Notes under the pieces: model-generated
Told to the model about the DNA's origin: nothing
What the model saw: the letters and a program-made list of their open reading frames with translations, nothing else
The model's database searches: none
Assembly: GCA_012295275.1 (NCBI GenBank)
Contig: CM022669.1
Span: forward strand, 13,365,172 to 13,425,171
Reading direction: 5' to 3'
Source of the DNA: Chrysomallon squamiferum
Taxonomy: Eukaryota; Mollusca; Gastropoda; Neomphalida; Peltospiridae
Length of the DNA: 60,000 nucleotides
Part shown: one piece after another, positions 23,471-39,673 of the stretch
How positions within the stretch are numbered: position 1 is the first letter of the stretch
How the letters are laid out: every line of letters begins with the position of its first letter
Translations under genes and position numbers: made by a program

Positions 23471-25394
23471 TAGAGACCATTTGAACCAGAACAAATCAAC
23501 AACATCGGTCTGTGCTCGATTTGTAGTAGCGAGTGTGAAATATGACTTTATTCGCGTATGACAAGATTGCCTACAGCTGGTAAAAACACTTGTAAATTAC
23601 AACTGAAATTCGTGTTCTGGCAGCCAATAAAACATTCTCAGAAAAACGGGAGTTATTTGACAAAGATTCAATGTGGCTTGATCGCTTACAGTTTTGATGG
23701 AGGCCAGATACGGCCCAGTTGTAAAATGATCGATATTGGACCGAACACCGTACACAAACATTTTGGTAAATTTCCCCTTCAAACAACTAACATGAAAAAA
23801 AAAAAAAAAAAAAAAAAGGACTGTGATAAAACAAAATGACCTGAGATGTAATAAAGGCTTTGCTATATACTATTCTATCCACGGAAGGCTTCATTTAAAA
23901 TAATTCCTGCAATTAATATAAATTTTATACTTTCCATTAGAGACTGTTGCTCAAAGTTTGGGAATATTTCATAATCAGGAACCGATGATATAAAGCAGAC
24001 CATTGAATTTTAATAGCTTGTTTTCTATAATTATATTATATATTTTTTTAAAATTATTTTAAGCAGTTTCAGTAAATCATTTGAAATGACTGAATTTTAA
24101 TCTAGATCCGACACAATGTATATCTGAATGTATTTCCAAAATGCTGCGAGATACATGAGAATAAATAAAAAAATTAAAATTAAAATTAAAAAAAAAAGAA
24201 GAGAGAAATAAAAACGAAAAGATTATAGAAAGAGAGAGAAGGCAATAAGATACATAAAATATTAACATACACGGTGAAAAGAGAAGTTTTTGCTGTAGGC
24301 TATATATAACATTTCGACAAAGCCATTGTATTTTTATTGACTTTTTAATTTTTCAATATGACAAAACTGTCATGACATAAATAAAGGTTTAAGCCGTGCA
24401 AATCCAATCAAAAAAAAAAAAAAAAAAAAAAAAACGAAAAAACGAAAAAAACGAAACAAACAAAAAAAGCAAAAATCAAACAAAATAAAAGAACACCAAA
24501 AAAAATAAAAAAATAAAAAAAAATAAAAAAATAAAAATAAATAAATAAATGAATAAACAGGGACAAGAATTTATATATATATGTATGTATGTATGTATAT
24601 ATGTATATATATAATTTATGAATATGGTGTTGAACTGCCTCTATCATTCACTAGACCATTCACGTAGACGTCTTTGTGTGCATCTAGCAAAAAAGTCCAC
24701 GTAACTCACAGCCATATCATTCAGACGTAACCTTATGTTTTGACTCATCACTTTCCGTGACTACCGCAGTGGACCAAAACAGTCAAAACTTCAAGTTTCC
24801 ATTTGTGGAACGCTGGCCTTGTTTTGTCAACGTCTGACTGAAGACATCACCAAACAGCTTGTTCCGTGGCTGGTAATCTTACGCCTAGATTGCACTATTA
24901 ACTCGTTACGTGGTCTATCATCAGGACCTACTGCTGAGACTCTAGCTTGCCCCAAAATAGCGCTCGTTGCCAGAACAAGACGACTGGAAAAACACAATAC
25001 CCCACTCATGGTTAAACTTCTTCACTGGCTGTCTTTTAAGTCAATTTTTTAAAAAAAAAACCTTTATATGGTTTACAGCTCGAGCAACAAGATGCTTCAA
25101 TATATTCGTAATCTATAATAAAAGCCTGAACGCTCAGTTCATTCTTCTGGTCAAGACCTATTGCTTGTAACGCAAACCAATATAATCATCATCTTTTGTG
25201 ATCGAGCTTTTTCATCAATTGTTCTCAGAACCTTTTTTTAAATGAGCGTATATCCAGTCTAACGTTTTTGTTTTACTGTTATTATTCCCATGTTCTTTAG
25301 ATTTTAGGTTTTTATTGTTTCAGTTCAGTATTGTCAAGCATATTTGAAATTATTACTGGAAATTGCGGTTTTTAAATATTAGTTTTGTTATTTT
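23471..25394. other. Intergenic with A-rich low complexity; no gene recognised
   Basis: Poly-A lies at 23795-23817. A and CAAA-rich tracts lie at 24410-24545, followed by TATG repeats. A 93-residue frame at 23558-23839 and a 77-residue frame at 24819-25052 lie in more complex sequence, but neither shows a domain, and the first ends in poly-Lys from the poly-A run. They are left unannotated. Confidence 0.45.
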
Positions 25395-25446
25395 ATTAAT
25401 ATATGAAAAAATTAAAGACATGAAAAATGTACAGAAAATAAATACG
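25395..25446 (+). repeat. Short dispersed repeat, copy B
   Basis: Partner of 21356-21410 in the same orientation, about 4 kb away. Confidence 0.5.
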
Positions 25447-26492
25447 CTCATAATATATTCATTTAAAGAGTCAGTACTAAGTAGGTAAGTAACTAACTAA
25501 TTAATTACATAAATAAATATTCTTTTTTATTCTTCATTCATCAGAAACAATGTTTTATTCAATTTCGTTAAATAAAACAAACAAAAGTATATATATATAA
25601 TTTAAATTTCTTTACCAAGAATTTAAAAATATTTTCAGATTTCAAAAAAGAAAAAAAAAAAAGAAAGAAAGAAAGAAAAAAGAGTCTAGACAAAACAGAA
25701 TGCCTGTTAATCAAACTTGAACACATTCAATGAAATAAAGTCAATAGAATTTACAATCAAATGGCCTTTTTTTTTTCTTAAGCTGCTTTATCCGCATTTC
25801 GTTAAAAAGTGCGGATTAAATCTCTTATTCGGTTTCGGTAGTTTTACGTTTTTTCCATCGCGATACGTCAGACTTTTGGCATTACAGAAAATAGATCCGT
25901 TTTGTAACTGCATCAAGTAAAGAACATGCAAATTGTCACATATTATCTGATTCATTTGCAGTGTAAAAAAAAAAATTCCAGTTTACTATGAAAGGCTTTC
26001 ATTGGTGGGATATAAAACAAATTCAATGTGTTTTCGGTTGGTTATTCTTCATCTTTTTAGCAGCTGGCGTCTTAGGCAAAAGAAGTTTCTTTTTTTATTT
26101 AACCAGTCTGTGATCTTTTCTGCTGTTCATCCGGTAACGGGGTCGAAATAGGAAATATTTCTGTGTTTCATAATACGTAAAACTGCATGCGAGAACATGA
26201 CTTTGAGATAAACATGTCGCCTGCATGCGTGGTTAAGTGGAGTAAAAATAATATTAACAAAGGCAAATAAATGCTAATCTTCGTCGCTTTGTTATTTTCG
26301 TTTAACTCGCTAATGTGGTCTTTCACTTCAAGGCCAACTGCACGACTTCTTTGTCCAGCCCTAAGATATTTGTCGATCGTTGAAACAAACTTGCTCTTTG
26401 TAATAATTACGTGTTTGTGCAGTTAATCGTGAACTAATTTAAATAAAGATAGAAAACACACGGAGAGACAGACAAACACATACATGTACACA
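25447..26492. other. Intergenic sequence, nothing recognised
   Basis: AT-rich, with an A/GAAA tract at 25645-25680 and a moderately complex interval at 25980-26440 lacking open frames. Confidence 0.5.
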
Positions 26493-26594
26493 GAGGAGAG
26501 AGAGAGAGAGAGACAGAGAGACAGACAGAGACACAGAGAGAGACAGAGAGAGAGAGAGACAGAGAGAGAGACAGAGAGTCAGAGAGAGAGAGAG
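26493..26594. repeat. (GA)n/(GACA)n tract
   Basis: GA repeats are interrupted by ACAGAGAG and CAGA units. Confidence 0.93.
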
Positions 26595-27264
26595 TTCTCA
26601 CTGAAGTATTCATCTACATATATACTCGCATTCCTATATACGTGTCTGTTACTCTCCTTCATGTGCACATTTCACAAACCTGATATACAACAGCAACAAA
26701 ATAAAAACAAACAAACAAACAAACATAAATAAAACAAATAATGAAAGAAAAAAAGAAAAGAAAAAAAAAAATAACAGAAAAGAAAGAAAAATAACTATCA
26801 TCATCTTCAGATTCGTTTTTTTCTCTTTTTTTTCCTTCAAATAATGACTGACTACAAATTCTTACTCTGTCTCTAATGAGTAAAACTGATCTATCTCTTT
26901 ATATAGACGAGGAAAAAAAAAAGAAAGAAAAAAGGCCAAGTTGTCTGTGTAAACTGGTTATCGAAACTGCTCACTTAATTTGAACCCAGTTTTTTTTTCT
27001 TTAATTAAAATGCGCTCTTCTAGACGACTAACTGATACCAGAGATAAAAAAATAGTAAATTACAGGAACAGCGACTGTGAATAGTAGTAATATCCTGTAG
27101 AGTAAATTAACCTCGGAATGATGATTTGTATTTAGCGGGAGCGATGGAAATAGAAAGATGTACGATGTGACAATTATCATAACGGAAGACCTCCCATCCC
27201 CGACAGCATCCGCTGCTGGGTGGAAACACGAGAGAGCGTTTAGACATTAACACTTTTTTATTTT

Positions 27265-27268
<4 letters not shown>
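26595..27268. other. Intergenic, A-rich; nothing recognised
   Basis: CAAA-rich (26697-26725) and GAAA-rich tracts are followed by about 200 bp of mixed sequence up to the CT array. Confidence 0.5.
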
Positions 27269-27609
<341 letters not shown>

Positions 27610-27616
27610 CGTATCC

Positions 27617-27760
27617 ACCCTTGAGCTGGCCTGTCATCCCTGACATCACTCTGTGTGACAGAGAGTAGAGCGACACGTGGTCAGATTGTTTGCCGCGTAC
27701 TACATCATCATCCAACTAGTGTGTCATACAGAGTTAAAGTTTATTTTATTATCATTTCTC

Positions 27761-27793
<33 letters not shown>
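27617..27793 (+). repeat. 177-bp dispersed repeat, copy 1
   Basis: This begins ACCCTTGAGCTGGCCTGTCA and ends in (CTGT)n(CT)n. It is identical to 31207-31383 except for C at 27703 versus T at 31293 (offset 3590). Sequence before the start is unrelated, so the left boundary is sharp. The right edge merges with a CT array in both copies. The class is unknown; there is no terminal inverted repeat or convincing tRNA-like head. Confidence 0.9.
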
Positions 27794-28092
27794 TCTCTCT
27801 CTTTTTCTCTCTCTCTCTCTCTCTCTCTTTCTCACACACTCTCTCTCTCTCTGTATGAAGTATATGTATATATTTAATAGTTAACGAAAAAACATCAGTA
27901 CGATTTCACCGTAAAGTTCACATGCCGATATTATTACGAAAATTATTACGAAAATTGCTTAAACAGCTCTGTCATTAGACTGATAAAAATAGTTAAACCG
28001 AATGTTAAAAAATATCTGTCTCGGGCAAACAGTATAGATTTTCGATGACAGAAAATGCAGTAAAATAAATTAATCAATAGATGGGTAAAAAC

Positions 28093-28125
<33 letters not shown>

Positions 28126-28648
28126 GTAAGAACAATCCAATTTATGAAACTGTAATTCTATATAAAACTAAGATCAATTATCATTTAACGCATATTACGT
28201 ACTATTACCGAATCTACATTTCTATTGACTTAAGGACTTCTGGCAAGTTGTTTATTTATGCACAACCTGCTATTTCTCATTCATGAACGAATCCCGTGTG
28301 TTCCAAACACTATCTGATAAATATTTATTGCACGGTCCAGTAGGAAGATAACCAACAAAAATAAAGTTCATGAGCATTCAAAAAAATAACTGTCTGTTCT
28401 GCTCAGTAATTCTCAAAATGGCCAGAGTGAGGTATCGCATGCAGACAACAATTTGTACCGAGCGTAAGACACACACACACACTGTCAAACTGAACGCGAA
28501 TACACTGATTACTAACTGGTATTACGCATCATTTGACCGGTTCTCTGTCATTCTCCGATCTGACGCAAGTGGTGGTCCTTGGTATTAGATCTAAAAACGG
28601 CAACAGGTTCTTTTTCTCGCAGGGGTTCTCACGTCACTGGAGGAAAAA

Positions 28649-28679
<31 letters not shown>

Positions 28680-29160
28680 AAAAATCACCAGATCAACGAC
28701 ATCCGCAACGTGACAAATCGTCTTGAATCATCGGATTTTGTTTAAGCTTGTTTGACGCAGTTCCGTTAAATTGGTGCTTTACTTAAGACAGCATTTCAAG
28801 TGCATAATGCGTTTGTGAATAGTTTTCGTACATCGTGAAGCTAATATCAGATTGCTTCTTGAGGACTGTTTGTGATAAATAATTATGACTATGCTGATGA
28901 TAATGATGATGATGATGATGACGTAGTAATATTATTACTATTAATAATGATGATGATGACGATGATGAAATTGATGATAAAATAATAATAATGAATATGA
29001 TAAAAAGAAGAGAACAATATATAACAATATATACGATGGATAGATATAAACACATACATATCTCTGTAGCAAACGAGAACGAAAGAAACATATAGAATGG
29101 CACAGATGTAGAAAGAAATAAACAGAAGGGCAGAGAGATAGAGATGAATATAGATAAATA
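27794..29160. other. Intergenic with CT remnants, poly-A and (GAT)n
   Basis: CT-rich to 27852, poly-A at 28094-28121, a short GA array at 28655-28680, and ATGATG repeats at 28890-28990. The interval 28200-28640 is fairly complex but has no recognisable exon. Confidence 0.5.
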
Positions 29161-29273
<113 letters not shown>

Positions 29274-29320
29274 GAAGTTTTGTGTAGCGGTTTTGACAAT
29301 TCATATACAAAGCGAAAAAA

Positions 29321-29384
29321 AACCCAAAACCCCAAAACCCCAAAACCCCAAAACCCCAAAACAACAACAACAACAACAACAATA
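29321..29384. repeat. (CCCCAAAA)n then (AAC)n
   Basis: Between four and five units of CCCCAAAA (29321-29361) are followed by AAC repeats. The octamer equals the ciliate telomere repeat of Oxytricha/Euplotes type. Its internal position and small copy number argue for a simple repeat. Confidence 0.9.
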
Positions 29385-29677
29385 TAACTGTGAAGTTATT
29401 AAAAAAGCTAACTCTTTTGAACTAAAATATCACGTAGATAATCTGATATTATTAAATATAACAAAACCTATACCCAACGCTAATTACGTTTAGATAAAAA
29501 CAAATAATATATAGCTGTCAGCTATTGAGAAAAAGACAAATTCTGTTACATAGTAAGTGCAGTTTCCCTCTTTTTTCGCACCATACTTTTAAAATCGACA
29601 ATTCATTCTAGACTCATAAAACTTAAATGATAGTCTCTCAACCTCGAAACATATAAGCGAACAGAAATTAATTTAAA

Positions 29678-29714
<37 letters not shown>

Positions 29715-30360
29715 AAAAAAAAAAAAAAAAAGAAGAAAAAACAAAACAAAAGAAAAACGTTTAAAATCTAAACTAAAAAGAAATCCCTACAGCTCAGTTT
29801 CTACCATATTTCACTTAAAAGTGAATTTGGAAAAAAAAAGCAGTTATTACAAACTGGATTTTAAAAGCTTGCAAATAAATAATGAAACTTAAACGAACTG
29901 AAGTAATGAAAGATTTAGCGCATTTAGAACGTTTTACCGGGCAGACAATATAAAGAAAATCAATTCTCACCTGTTGATGGATCCAATCAATCGTCAAGTG
30001 ACACTGAGCTAGTAAATCATACGCTGATGTAACCAATTATCCCACTAGTCCGTATTCCTGTCGCGGTTTGGTTTCCATTATCACTCCTTGATGCTGATTG
30101 GTCAACTCTCTTGGGATTTTTTTTTTTTTTTTCTATTTTTTTCCCTTAGCGGACACGTTCGAGTATTCCAGAACGGTTCTCGGTAAAATTGCTTACCAGT
30201 CATTCATCGTCCTTGTTTGGTTATACCGAGAATACTGTTGTTGTAGAAATCGAATGCGTCCTTGTGAAACTGAAATGTAAAAAAAAAAAAAAAAATTATT
30301 AGAAAAGGTGAAATCAGCGTGTTGTTAAAATATAACAGAAATAGTAGTAGTCGAATTAAT
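29385..30360. other. Intergenic with a 60-bp poly-A tract
   Basis: Poly-A with short interruptions at 29681-29740, and poly-T at 30118-30132. The interval 29990-30275 is complex and lacks an open frame of note. Confidence 0.5.
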
Positions 30361-30600
30361 ATAATAATAATAATAATAGTAGTAGTAGTAGTAGTAATAG
30401 TAGTAGTCGTAGTAATTGTAGTAGTAGTAGTAGCATAGTAGCAGTAGTAGCAGCAGAAGTAGTAACAGTAGCAATGGTATTTGTGATGGTAAGAGTACTA
30501 TTAATTAATTAATTAATTAATTAATTAATAATAATAATAACAGAAATATCAGCAACAGCAGCAGCAACAACAAAACAACAACATAAATAAATAAATAAAT
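30361..30600. repeat. (AGT)n, (TTAA)n and (AAT)/(AAC) arrays
   Basis: AGT units at 30377-30470, ATTA units at 30502-30525, then AAT, CAGCAA and AAAT repeats. Confidence 0.93.
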
Positions 30601-31206
30601 TTTCGTTGTTTAATTTTTACCTCTGACAGTATTCATCAGTTTACAACAATCCTAGATTCCATATTACAGATGACAGACATCTGATTCACCAATAACACAA
30701 TCAAATGTTATTTTAATATCTTTGTGATGTCGCGTTGTATGTCCTCATACGCCGCAGAATCTGCGACCAGGTTGTAAATAAAGATCAGTTCTATTCAGCT
30801 GAAATTTAGTCTTTTACCGTATTTCACAGGAATAATTTCAAGCAAATTAACAAACTTACACCTACCATCAGAGGAAACACGAACGTCAGAACGAATATAT
30901 ACGATAAATCAGTCACATTAATATGGCTTAGATAAACAGTCCTTTCAATTTTTTTTCATAATAATAAACAAAACAAAAAATCAGAATGATTTCATCTCGA
31001 TGCCGCTGCTATCCAAACAAATATCGCAACAAGAACAAACAAATCAGTTATCGATGCTGCAGGATTTTTTTTTTTTTTTCTCTCTCTAGCATATCGTGAC
31101 CACTCAGCGAAAACCGTTATTCAAAATTGTAGGTTTATTTACTTGTGGTTTCGGCCAAAAGGACTATTGATTTAAAACTAATTGAATAATGCCTTTGCGT
31201 TATTGG
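30601..31206. other. Intergenic sequence, nothing recognised
   Basis: Mixed AT-rich sequence with poly-T at about 31067-31079. No exon was identified. Confidence 0.5.
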
Positions 31207-31560
<354 letters not shown>

Positions 31561-31818
31561 TCTCCTTCTATCTTTCTGTCTCTGTTTGTCTATCTTTCTC
31601 TAGCTTACCATCTCTCACTTTGTCTCTTTGATAATTATTATCTCAGTAAATCTTCTTTTTCTATTTGTGCCGCTCACCGTATTTATCGATCTTTGTCTCT
31701 CAGTCTACCTATTTACGTACATGCCTGTATCTGTTTCCTTCCCTCTTTCCCTGTCAGTCTGTTTATAATTAAGAATTCTTGTTACAGAATCAGCTTAATG
31801 TATTCTTGGTTACACAAG
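31561..31818. other. Intergenic, T/C-rich
   Basis: Degenerate TCT-rich sequence with no recognised feature. Confidence 0.5.
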
Positions 31819-31980
31819 CTTTGTCTACGACTATAAAGACAACTTTGTTCATTAGAACTCTACATATTTATAATTACAAAATTCTTCTTACACAAATTAA
31901 CTAACTTTGTCTGCGCCTATAAAGACCACTCTGTTCATTAAATCTCTACATATTTACGTATATCTGGTATTCTTTATTAT
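31819..31980. repeat. Two-copy tandem repeat, 86-bp period
   Basis: CTTTGTCTACGACTATAAAG at 31819 recurs as CTTTGTCTGCGCCTATAAAG at 31905. Both are followed by (A/C)CT(C/T)TGTTCATTA and CTCTACATATTTA. No third clear copy is seen. Confidence 0.8.
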
Positions 31981-32977
31981 CTCTTTGCCCAATTATACTA
32001 GTACAGAAATAGATGATATTTCCAAAAGTGTTTTTACTGTTTTAAACCTTCGCATCATTCATTGCCTTTTTTTTTTTAACCCATCATCTTGTTGCTGCAC
32101 TTTCTATCCTGATTTCAAAGTTCTGCACTTACTTTGCAACCTTGCCCCCCGAGACTGTCTTTGGTTTAAACAGTGGCGTTCACCTTACCTTTTTCTGTGC
32201 TTATTTTCAACAGTAATTTTCCAAGTTTAGCCCTATTCGTTACCCTCTCTCTTCACATTCTTACAGACTGCAGTCGTAACGGTTGCCATATTTCCCATTG
32301 CTTTTTTACCTTTAACTGTATTTAATTACCGTTTTCTCAATTGCTGTCTTAATTTTTTTTGTTTGTTTGTTGCAAACCAGCTCCATAGCTACTTAGCTCG
32401 ATATCACAGGTTTCCTTTTATTGAGCAACTACTTAAATTTAGCTGTTTCTCTTCAACCTGTTCTTATTTTTTCTTTTCACAAGTGTTTAGCAAACTAGTT
32501 CCTTCCTGCCTTTAATGCAGGACATCCTTTTCATAAAGCATGTTTCTTTGTTATCTTTATCATCTTTTTTTTTTTTTTTTTTTTTTTTCCTCATGGACAA
32601 TTAAAAAAAAAAAAAAAAAAAAATTCTGTTGGATGAATGGAAAACATACCATTCATAACCATATCTGTTTGTGAATAACGCTAAACATTTGTGACCTGCC
32701 TTCATTTTAAGGTGATAATACGACTCTTCTTAGTATTTATAGCTTTTGGCTGACATCGTCTGAATAGGTTTTTTTTTTAAACTCTGCTACGTATAGTGTT
32801 AGTAACGTGAATCAGTTTGCGCTGTCTGAATATTTTACTTCCGTCGTCAGAGCACAGAAGTGCACTCAAGTGCTGGCCAAACAGCTTTTATTGCAAAATA
32901 CATTTAGCGTGGTGAAAACATACTGCTCTTGTGGGAACATTTAGCTTTTGTTTAGTTACCCTTTGCTGGTTTCTGTG

Positions 32978-32980
<3 letters not shown>
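31981..32980. other. Intergenic, T-rich, nothing recognised
   Basis: Adjacent poly-T (32567-32588) and poly-A (32603-32622) tracts lie in otherwise unique T-rich sequence. No exon was identified. Confidence 0.5.

Positions 32981-33071
<91 letters not shown>
32981..33071. repeat. (CT)n microsatellite
   Basis: A pure CT array, followed by GTAT units at about 33100-33150. Confidence 0.95.
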
Positions 33072-33073
<2 letters not shown>

Positions 33074-33454
33074 TTGTGTTTGAATGTGTGCGTTTGCATA
33101 TGTATGTATGTATGTATGTATGTGTGTATGTTTGTATGTATGTATGTATATAAATTTTTGCCTTTGTAAGGTTTGCATGTATTTCACTAAATCTATATAT
33201 TTGTAAATCAGTAAGTAAAAAAATTAAACAAACTCACACACACACACACATATATTCATGTATATATTTATGTGTTTATAAAAATACCTATATCTGTCTG
33301 TGTTGTAATATAGTGACACAACAGTCAGAGGCAGACAATATAATTAAACTTGTAATGTTTTCTCTTCCACCATTACCATGGTGATTAGCTAATGCTTCAT
33401 TTTCTGCAGCTGGTTTCTGTTTAGTAATGCTGATAACAAATCATCGTTATAATT

Positions 33455-33496
<42 letters not shown>

Positions 33497-33603
33497 TCTT
33501 TCTTAAAATAATGTTTATAATATTTACCGTTCGTGTATTGTTTTCTTAATGACAAATATTTTTTTCTTAGTGTTCAAAGTCCTGGCATATCATAGATAGA
33601 TAC
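33072..33603. other. Intergenic with (GTAT)n and a 34-bp poly-T tract
   Basis: GTAT repeats, a short CA array near 33235-33250 and poly-T at 33458-33491. No gene was recognised. Confidence 0.6.
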
Positions 33604-34795
<1,192 letters not shown>

Positions 34796-34856
34796 GAAAT
34801 GAAAGAGAGACGGGGAAAACAGACATAGATAAGAAGCTAGAGAGAATGATAAAGGT

Positions 34857-35480
<624 letters not shown>

Positions 35481-35500
35481 ACAGCAACGACAACAACAGC

Positions 35501-35535
<35 letters not shown>

Positions 35536-35745
35536 TAACAACAAAAGTAGTAGTTGTTGTAGTAATAGTAGTAGTAGTAATAATAAGGGGACAGTAACAA
35601 CAACAACAACAGCAACAACAACAGTAGTAATAGTAATAATAACAGTAGTAGTAGTAGTAATAGTTGTAGTAGTAGTAGTAGTAATAATAGTGGTAATAGT
35701 TCTAGTAACAACAACAACAATAATAATAATAATGATATCAACTGA
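35481..35745. repeat. (AAT)/(AAC)/(AGT) trinucleotide array
   Basis: Segments of AAT, AAC, AGT and mixed units. The long poly-Leu and poly-Tyr minus-strand frames come from it. Confidence 0.95.
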
Positions 35746-36157
35746 CAAATAAAACTAATAATTTCAAAATCTTTACGCTTTTAGAAACTACGAAGAAATA
35801 AATTAAAATATTTTTTTTTTTTTTTTTTTTTACTAAACGTTCTTCTACATACGATTACATTCCCCTCCTGACCACAAAACTCCTCAAGGATGAAAAGTGA
35901 TAAAGGAATTGTCCGCTTCGGTTGTCACTTTTCAAGAAAACGTAGAGCAACAAAATGCTACTGAACTCTTAATTTCTAATTACCAATTATTGCAGGAAAT
36001 GAACTCCATGGCGCTCATGCGGGGTTTCTTAATTCAAACGACGTGCTCCACCCATTAGTCTACAACTCTCATTTCAGCTTTACACTGCACCATCGTTTTA
36101 ACAGAACGAACAGCGAAACATTTCTATCGAGCGGCCGCCTCATTTAAACTTTATGGA
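35746..36157. other. Intergenic; poly-T then a complex island
   Basis: Poly-T at 35812-35831. The interval 35860-36150 has mixed composition, a NotI-type GCGGCCGC near 36131 and no open frame. Confidence 0.4.
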
Positions 36158-36560
36158 GTGTGTGGCTTTTGTATTAAAACATTCTGACGTGCGGCTCTGA
36201 TCTCAAAACTGTTTGACGCGAAGATTTCATATTAAGACATTTTGATGTGCAGCTGTAATAACTGTTAACATATTCTGACATGCGGCTCTGATCTTAAAAC
36301 TATTTGACAAGACTGTCATGTTAAAACATTTTAACGTGGAGCTGTAATAATTATAAGAAACATTTTGACACACGGCTCTGAGATTAAAACTATTTGACAC
36401 GATGCTGTCATATTAAGACATTTTAACGTGCAGCTGTAATAATTACTAAAACATTTTGACACACAGCTGTAATATTAAATCTATCTGACGCCAGGCTGTC
36501 ACATTAAGAAATTTTGACAGGTGCCTGTTCTACTGAAACATTTCAACGTGTAACCGTCGG
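36158..36560. repeat. Higher-order tandem repeat, about 90 bp built from three ~30-bp units
   Basis: The phrase CGGCTCTGA or CAGCTGTAA recurs near 36192, 36283, 36373 and 36463, spaced 90-91 bp apart. Within each period ATTAAAACATTTTGACG-like words recur about every 30 bp. Three sub-unit types alternate in order (CGGCTCTGA, TGTCAT, CAGCTGTAA), the signature of a higher-order repeat. Confidence 0.82.
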
Positions 36561-36820
36561 TTTTGAAACCTTTTTTGACATTCAGCTGTTTGTTTGATTC
36601 ATTCCAACTAGCAGAAAATTTGAAATAATCATTATTCCGAAGCAGTTTGAGATATGATCTGTGAATTCCTTGACATAAAATTGGTATTATCATCTATAAT
36701 TCATCTAAACGTAAGTCAGTACGAAACAGTGAAACTGCAACAGAATAACTTCAAGCCACTGGTCCACATAAAATCACAAGAAATCTATCGATAAATGTAG
36801 ATAACAGAGTGGCAGCGACC
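36561..36820. other. Intergenic sequence, nothing recognised
   Basis: Mixed composition with no feature identified. Confidence 0.5.
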
Positions 36821-38032
<1,212 letters not shown>

Positions 38033-38057
38033 AGAGAGACTTTTGATAGTAAGTATT

Positions 38058-38520
38058 TTTAGACTTCAGTAACGTCGATAAAAGGTGAATGAAGTCAATA
38101 GCCCATAAATTTTAATAACTTCAACAGTCTATACTTAAATCTAAATAAAGTCTTTAGTGTATAAGTAAACCTGAATAAGATCGATGCATACTTCTAAAAA
38201 ATTAATACCGTCGATACGTCTATCTACAAAGTTCACAAAAGTCGAAAAGTTCATACATTTCCGTACTGTGAATTTAAAAAAAAGTACAAAAGTACATCAA
38301 CAATAATTTAGTTATTTACTACATAAACATGAAATCTAGTCCTCTCTCGATATTAATACAGTCTCCAGCCCATCTACGAAGTTTTGATAAAGTCGACAGC
38401 CTGTCTGAAAAAAGTTCAACAACGTCATCAGCTGTTTACGCACTTAACTAAAGTCGACGGTGTGTATATTTTAAATTTATCTCCAGACATTTTAATGAAT
38501 TTGACAGACTATAAATAATC
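38058..38520. repeat. Decayed tandem repeat, about 40 bp
   Basis: Words resembling AATAAAGTCGACAGCCTATC followed by TACAAAGTTC recur, for example near 38092, 38146, 38175, 38208, 38355, 38391 and 38450. Copies are diverged with variable spacing of roughly 35-60 bp. Confidence 0.6.
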
Positions 38521-38930
38521 TTTTTTTTTACTTTTTTTTTTACTTTTTTCTTTTATAAGAGCCAAAAAGTCTGTTTTCAAACAAAGACAATTAAATCTGG
38601 CTTAAATTAATTCCCTTGCGAGACTTGCAGTCATCTACTGATGGCGGTTAGTCTTACGTGACAATATTATTATCTTTTCTGGTAGAACTGAACTGCCATC
38701 TGCAGTTAGTCTTCCAATACATCAGTGTGCATTGAGGGAAGGCAGGAATACAACACAGTCCGTTCTCTCGAGTGTTGAGCCAGTTATCAGTTTTTTTATT
38801 TGTATGTCGCCGCAGTTCGCAGCAAGTTGACTGCGAGAAAAATAAGAATCCAGCTGCTGATTTTAATGTTGATGAGAGTTTACGGACTCAGCTGTCTTTT
38901 TGTTTTTATTTCTATTTTTGTTAGTGTTTT
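38521..38930. other. Intergenic; complex island at about 38600-38880
   Basis: Mixed-composition sequence without an open frame. TACTGATGGCGGTTAGTCTT and CCATCTGCAGTTAGTCTTCC (38635-38716) share a GTTAGTCTT core. Confidence 0.4.
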
Positions 38931-38931
38931 A

Positions 38932-38980
<49 letters not shown>

Positions 38981-39098
38981 TGATGATGATGCTGATGATG
39001 ATGGATGATGATGTTAACTGATGACGGTGGTGACGGTGTTCATGATGATGATAATAATAAAATTAATAATAATAATAATAATAATAATAATCATAATC

Positions 39099-39184
<86 letters not shown>

Positions 39185-39195
39185 AAGAAGAAGAA
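38931..39195. repeat. (AAT)n, (GAT)n and (AAG)n array
   Basis: AAT at 38935-38978, GAT/GCTGAT to 39050, AAT to 39155 and AAG at 39155-39194. Poly-Asn/poly-Lys frames derive from it. Confidence 0.95.
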
Positions 39196-39299
39196 ACTAA
39201 ACTACATTTTAAAGAATTAAATAACTTATAAAATGTTTTTAATCTGGAAAACACGTTTCAAGAAAAGATTGTTTTAAATTACATTCATGAAAACTAAAA

Positions 39300-39328
39300 C
39301 ACACACAATTACACACAGACACACACAA

Positions 39329-39372
<44 letters not shown>
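39300..39372. repeat. (CA)n microsatellite
   Basis: Impure ACAC at 39300-39330, then pure CA to about 39370. Confidence 0.95.
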
Positions 39373-39376
<4 letters not shown>

Positions 39377-39673
39377 ACATTCACATACCTACAAACGGCA
39401 ATTTTATTATCCGACAACTACACGGAGCACGTATAACACTAATGTCTCTTACACGTAAAATGTCAGCAACGTAATAATACGAATCACACGCCGCAGAAAT
39501 GACTAGTCTCGCAATATTTCGCGTTGTAACGTTTTATACTCACACAGTAAGTGCTATTGCTTGTAGCGGATAATAAAAATGAGAAATAATAAAATTCATT
39601 ATATGGACTCACTTTGGTGTGACTATTGATGTAAAGATGGAGTATTGATATAGTTAATATGTCTTTTGCATAG

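Noticed and set aside
23558-23839. 93-residue frame downstream of the YY1-like motif
   Set aside because: Ends in poly-Lys encoded by a poly-A run. The body shows no family resemblance.
24819-25052. 77-residue frame in complex sequence
   Set aside because: No recognisable domain, no conserved residues and no splice signals. Length is within chance expectation.
29321-29361. Telomere or chromosome end
   Set aside because: Only about 40 bp, internal, and not the TTAGGG type expected for most animals.
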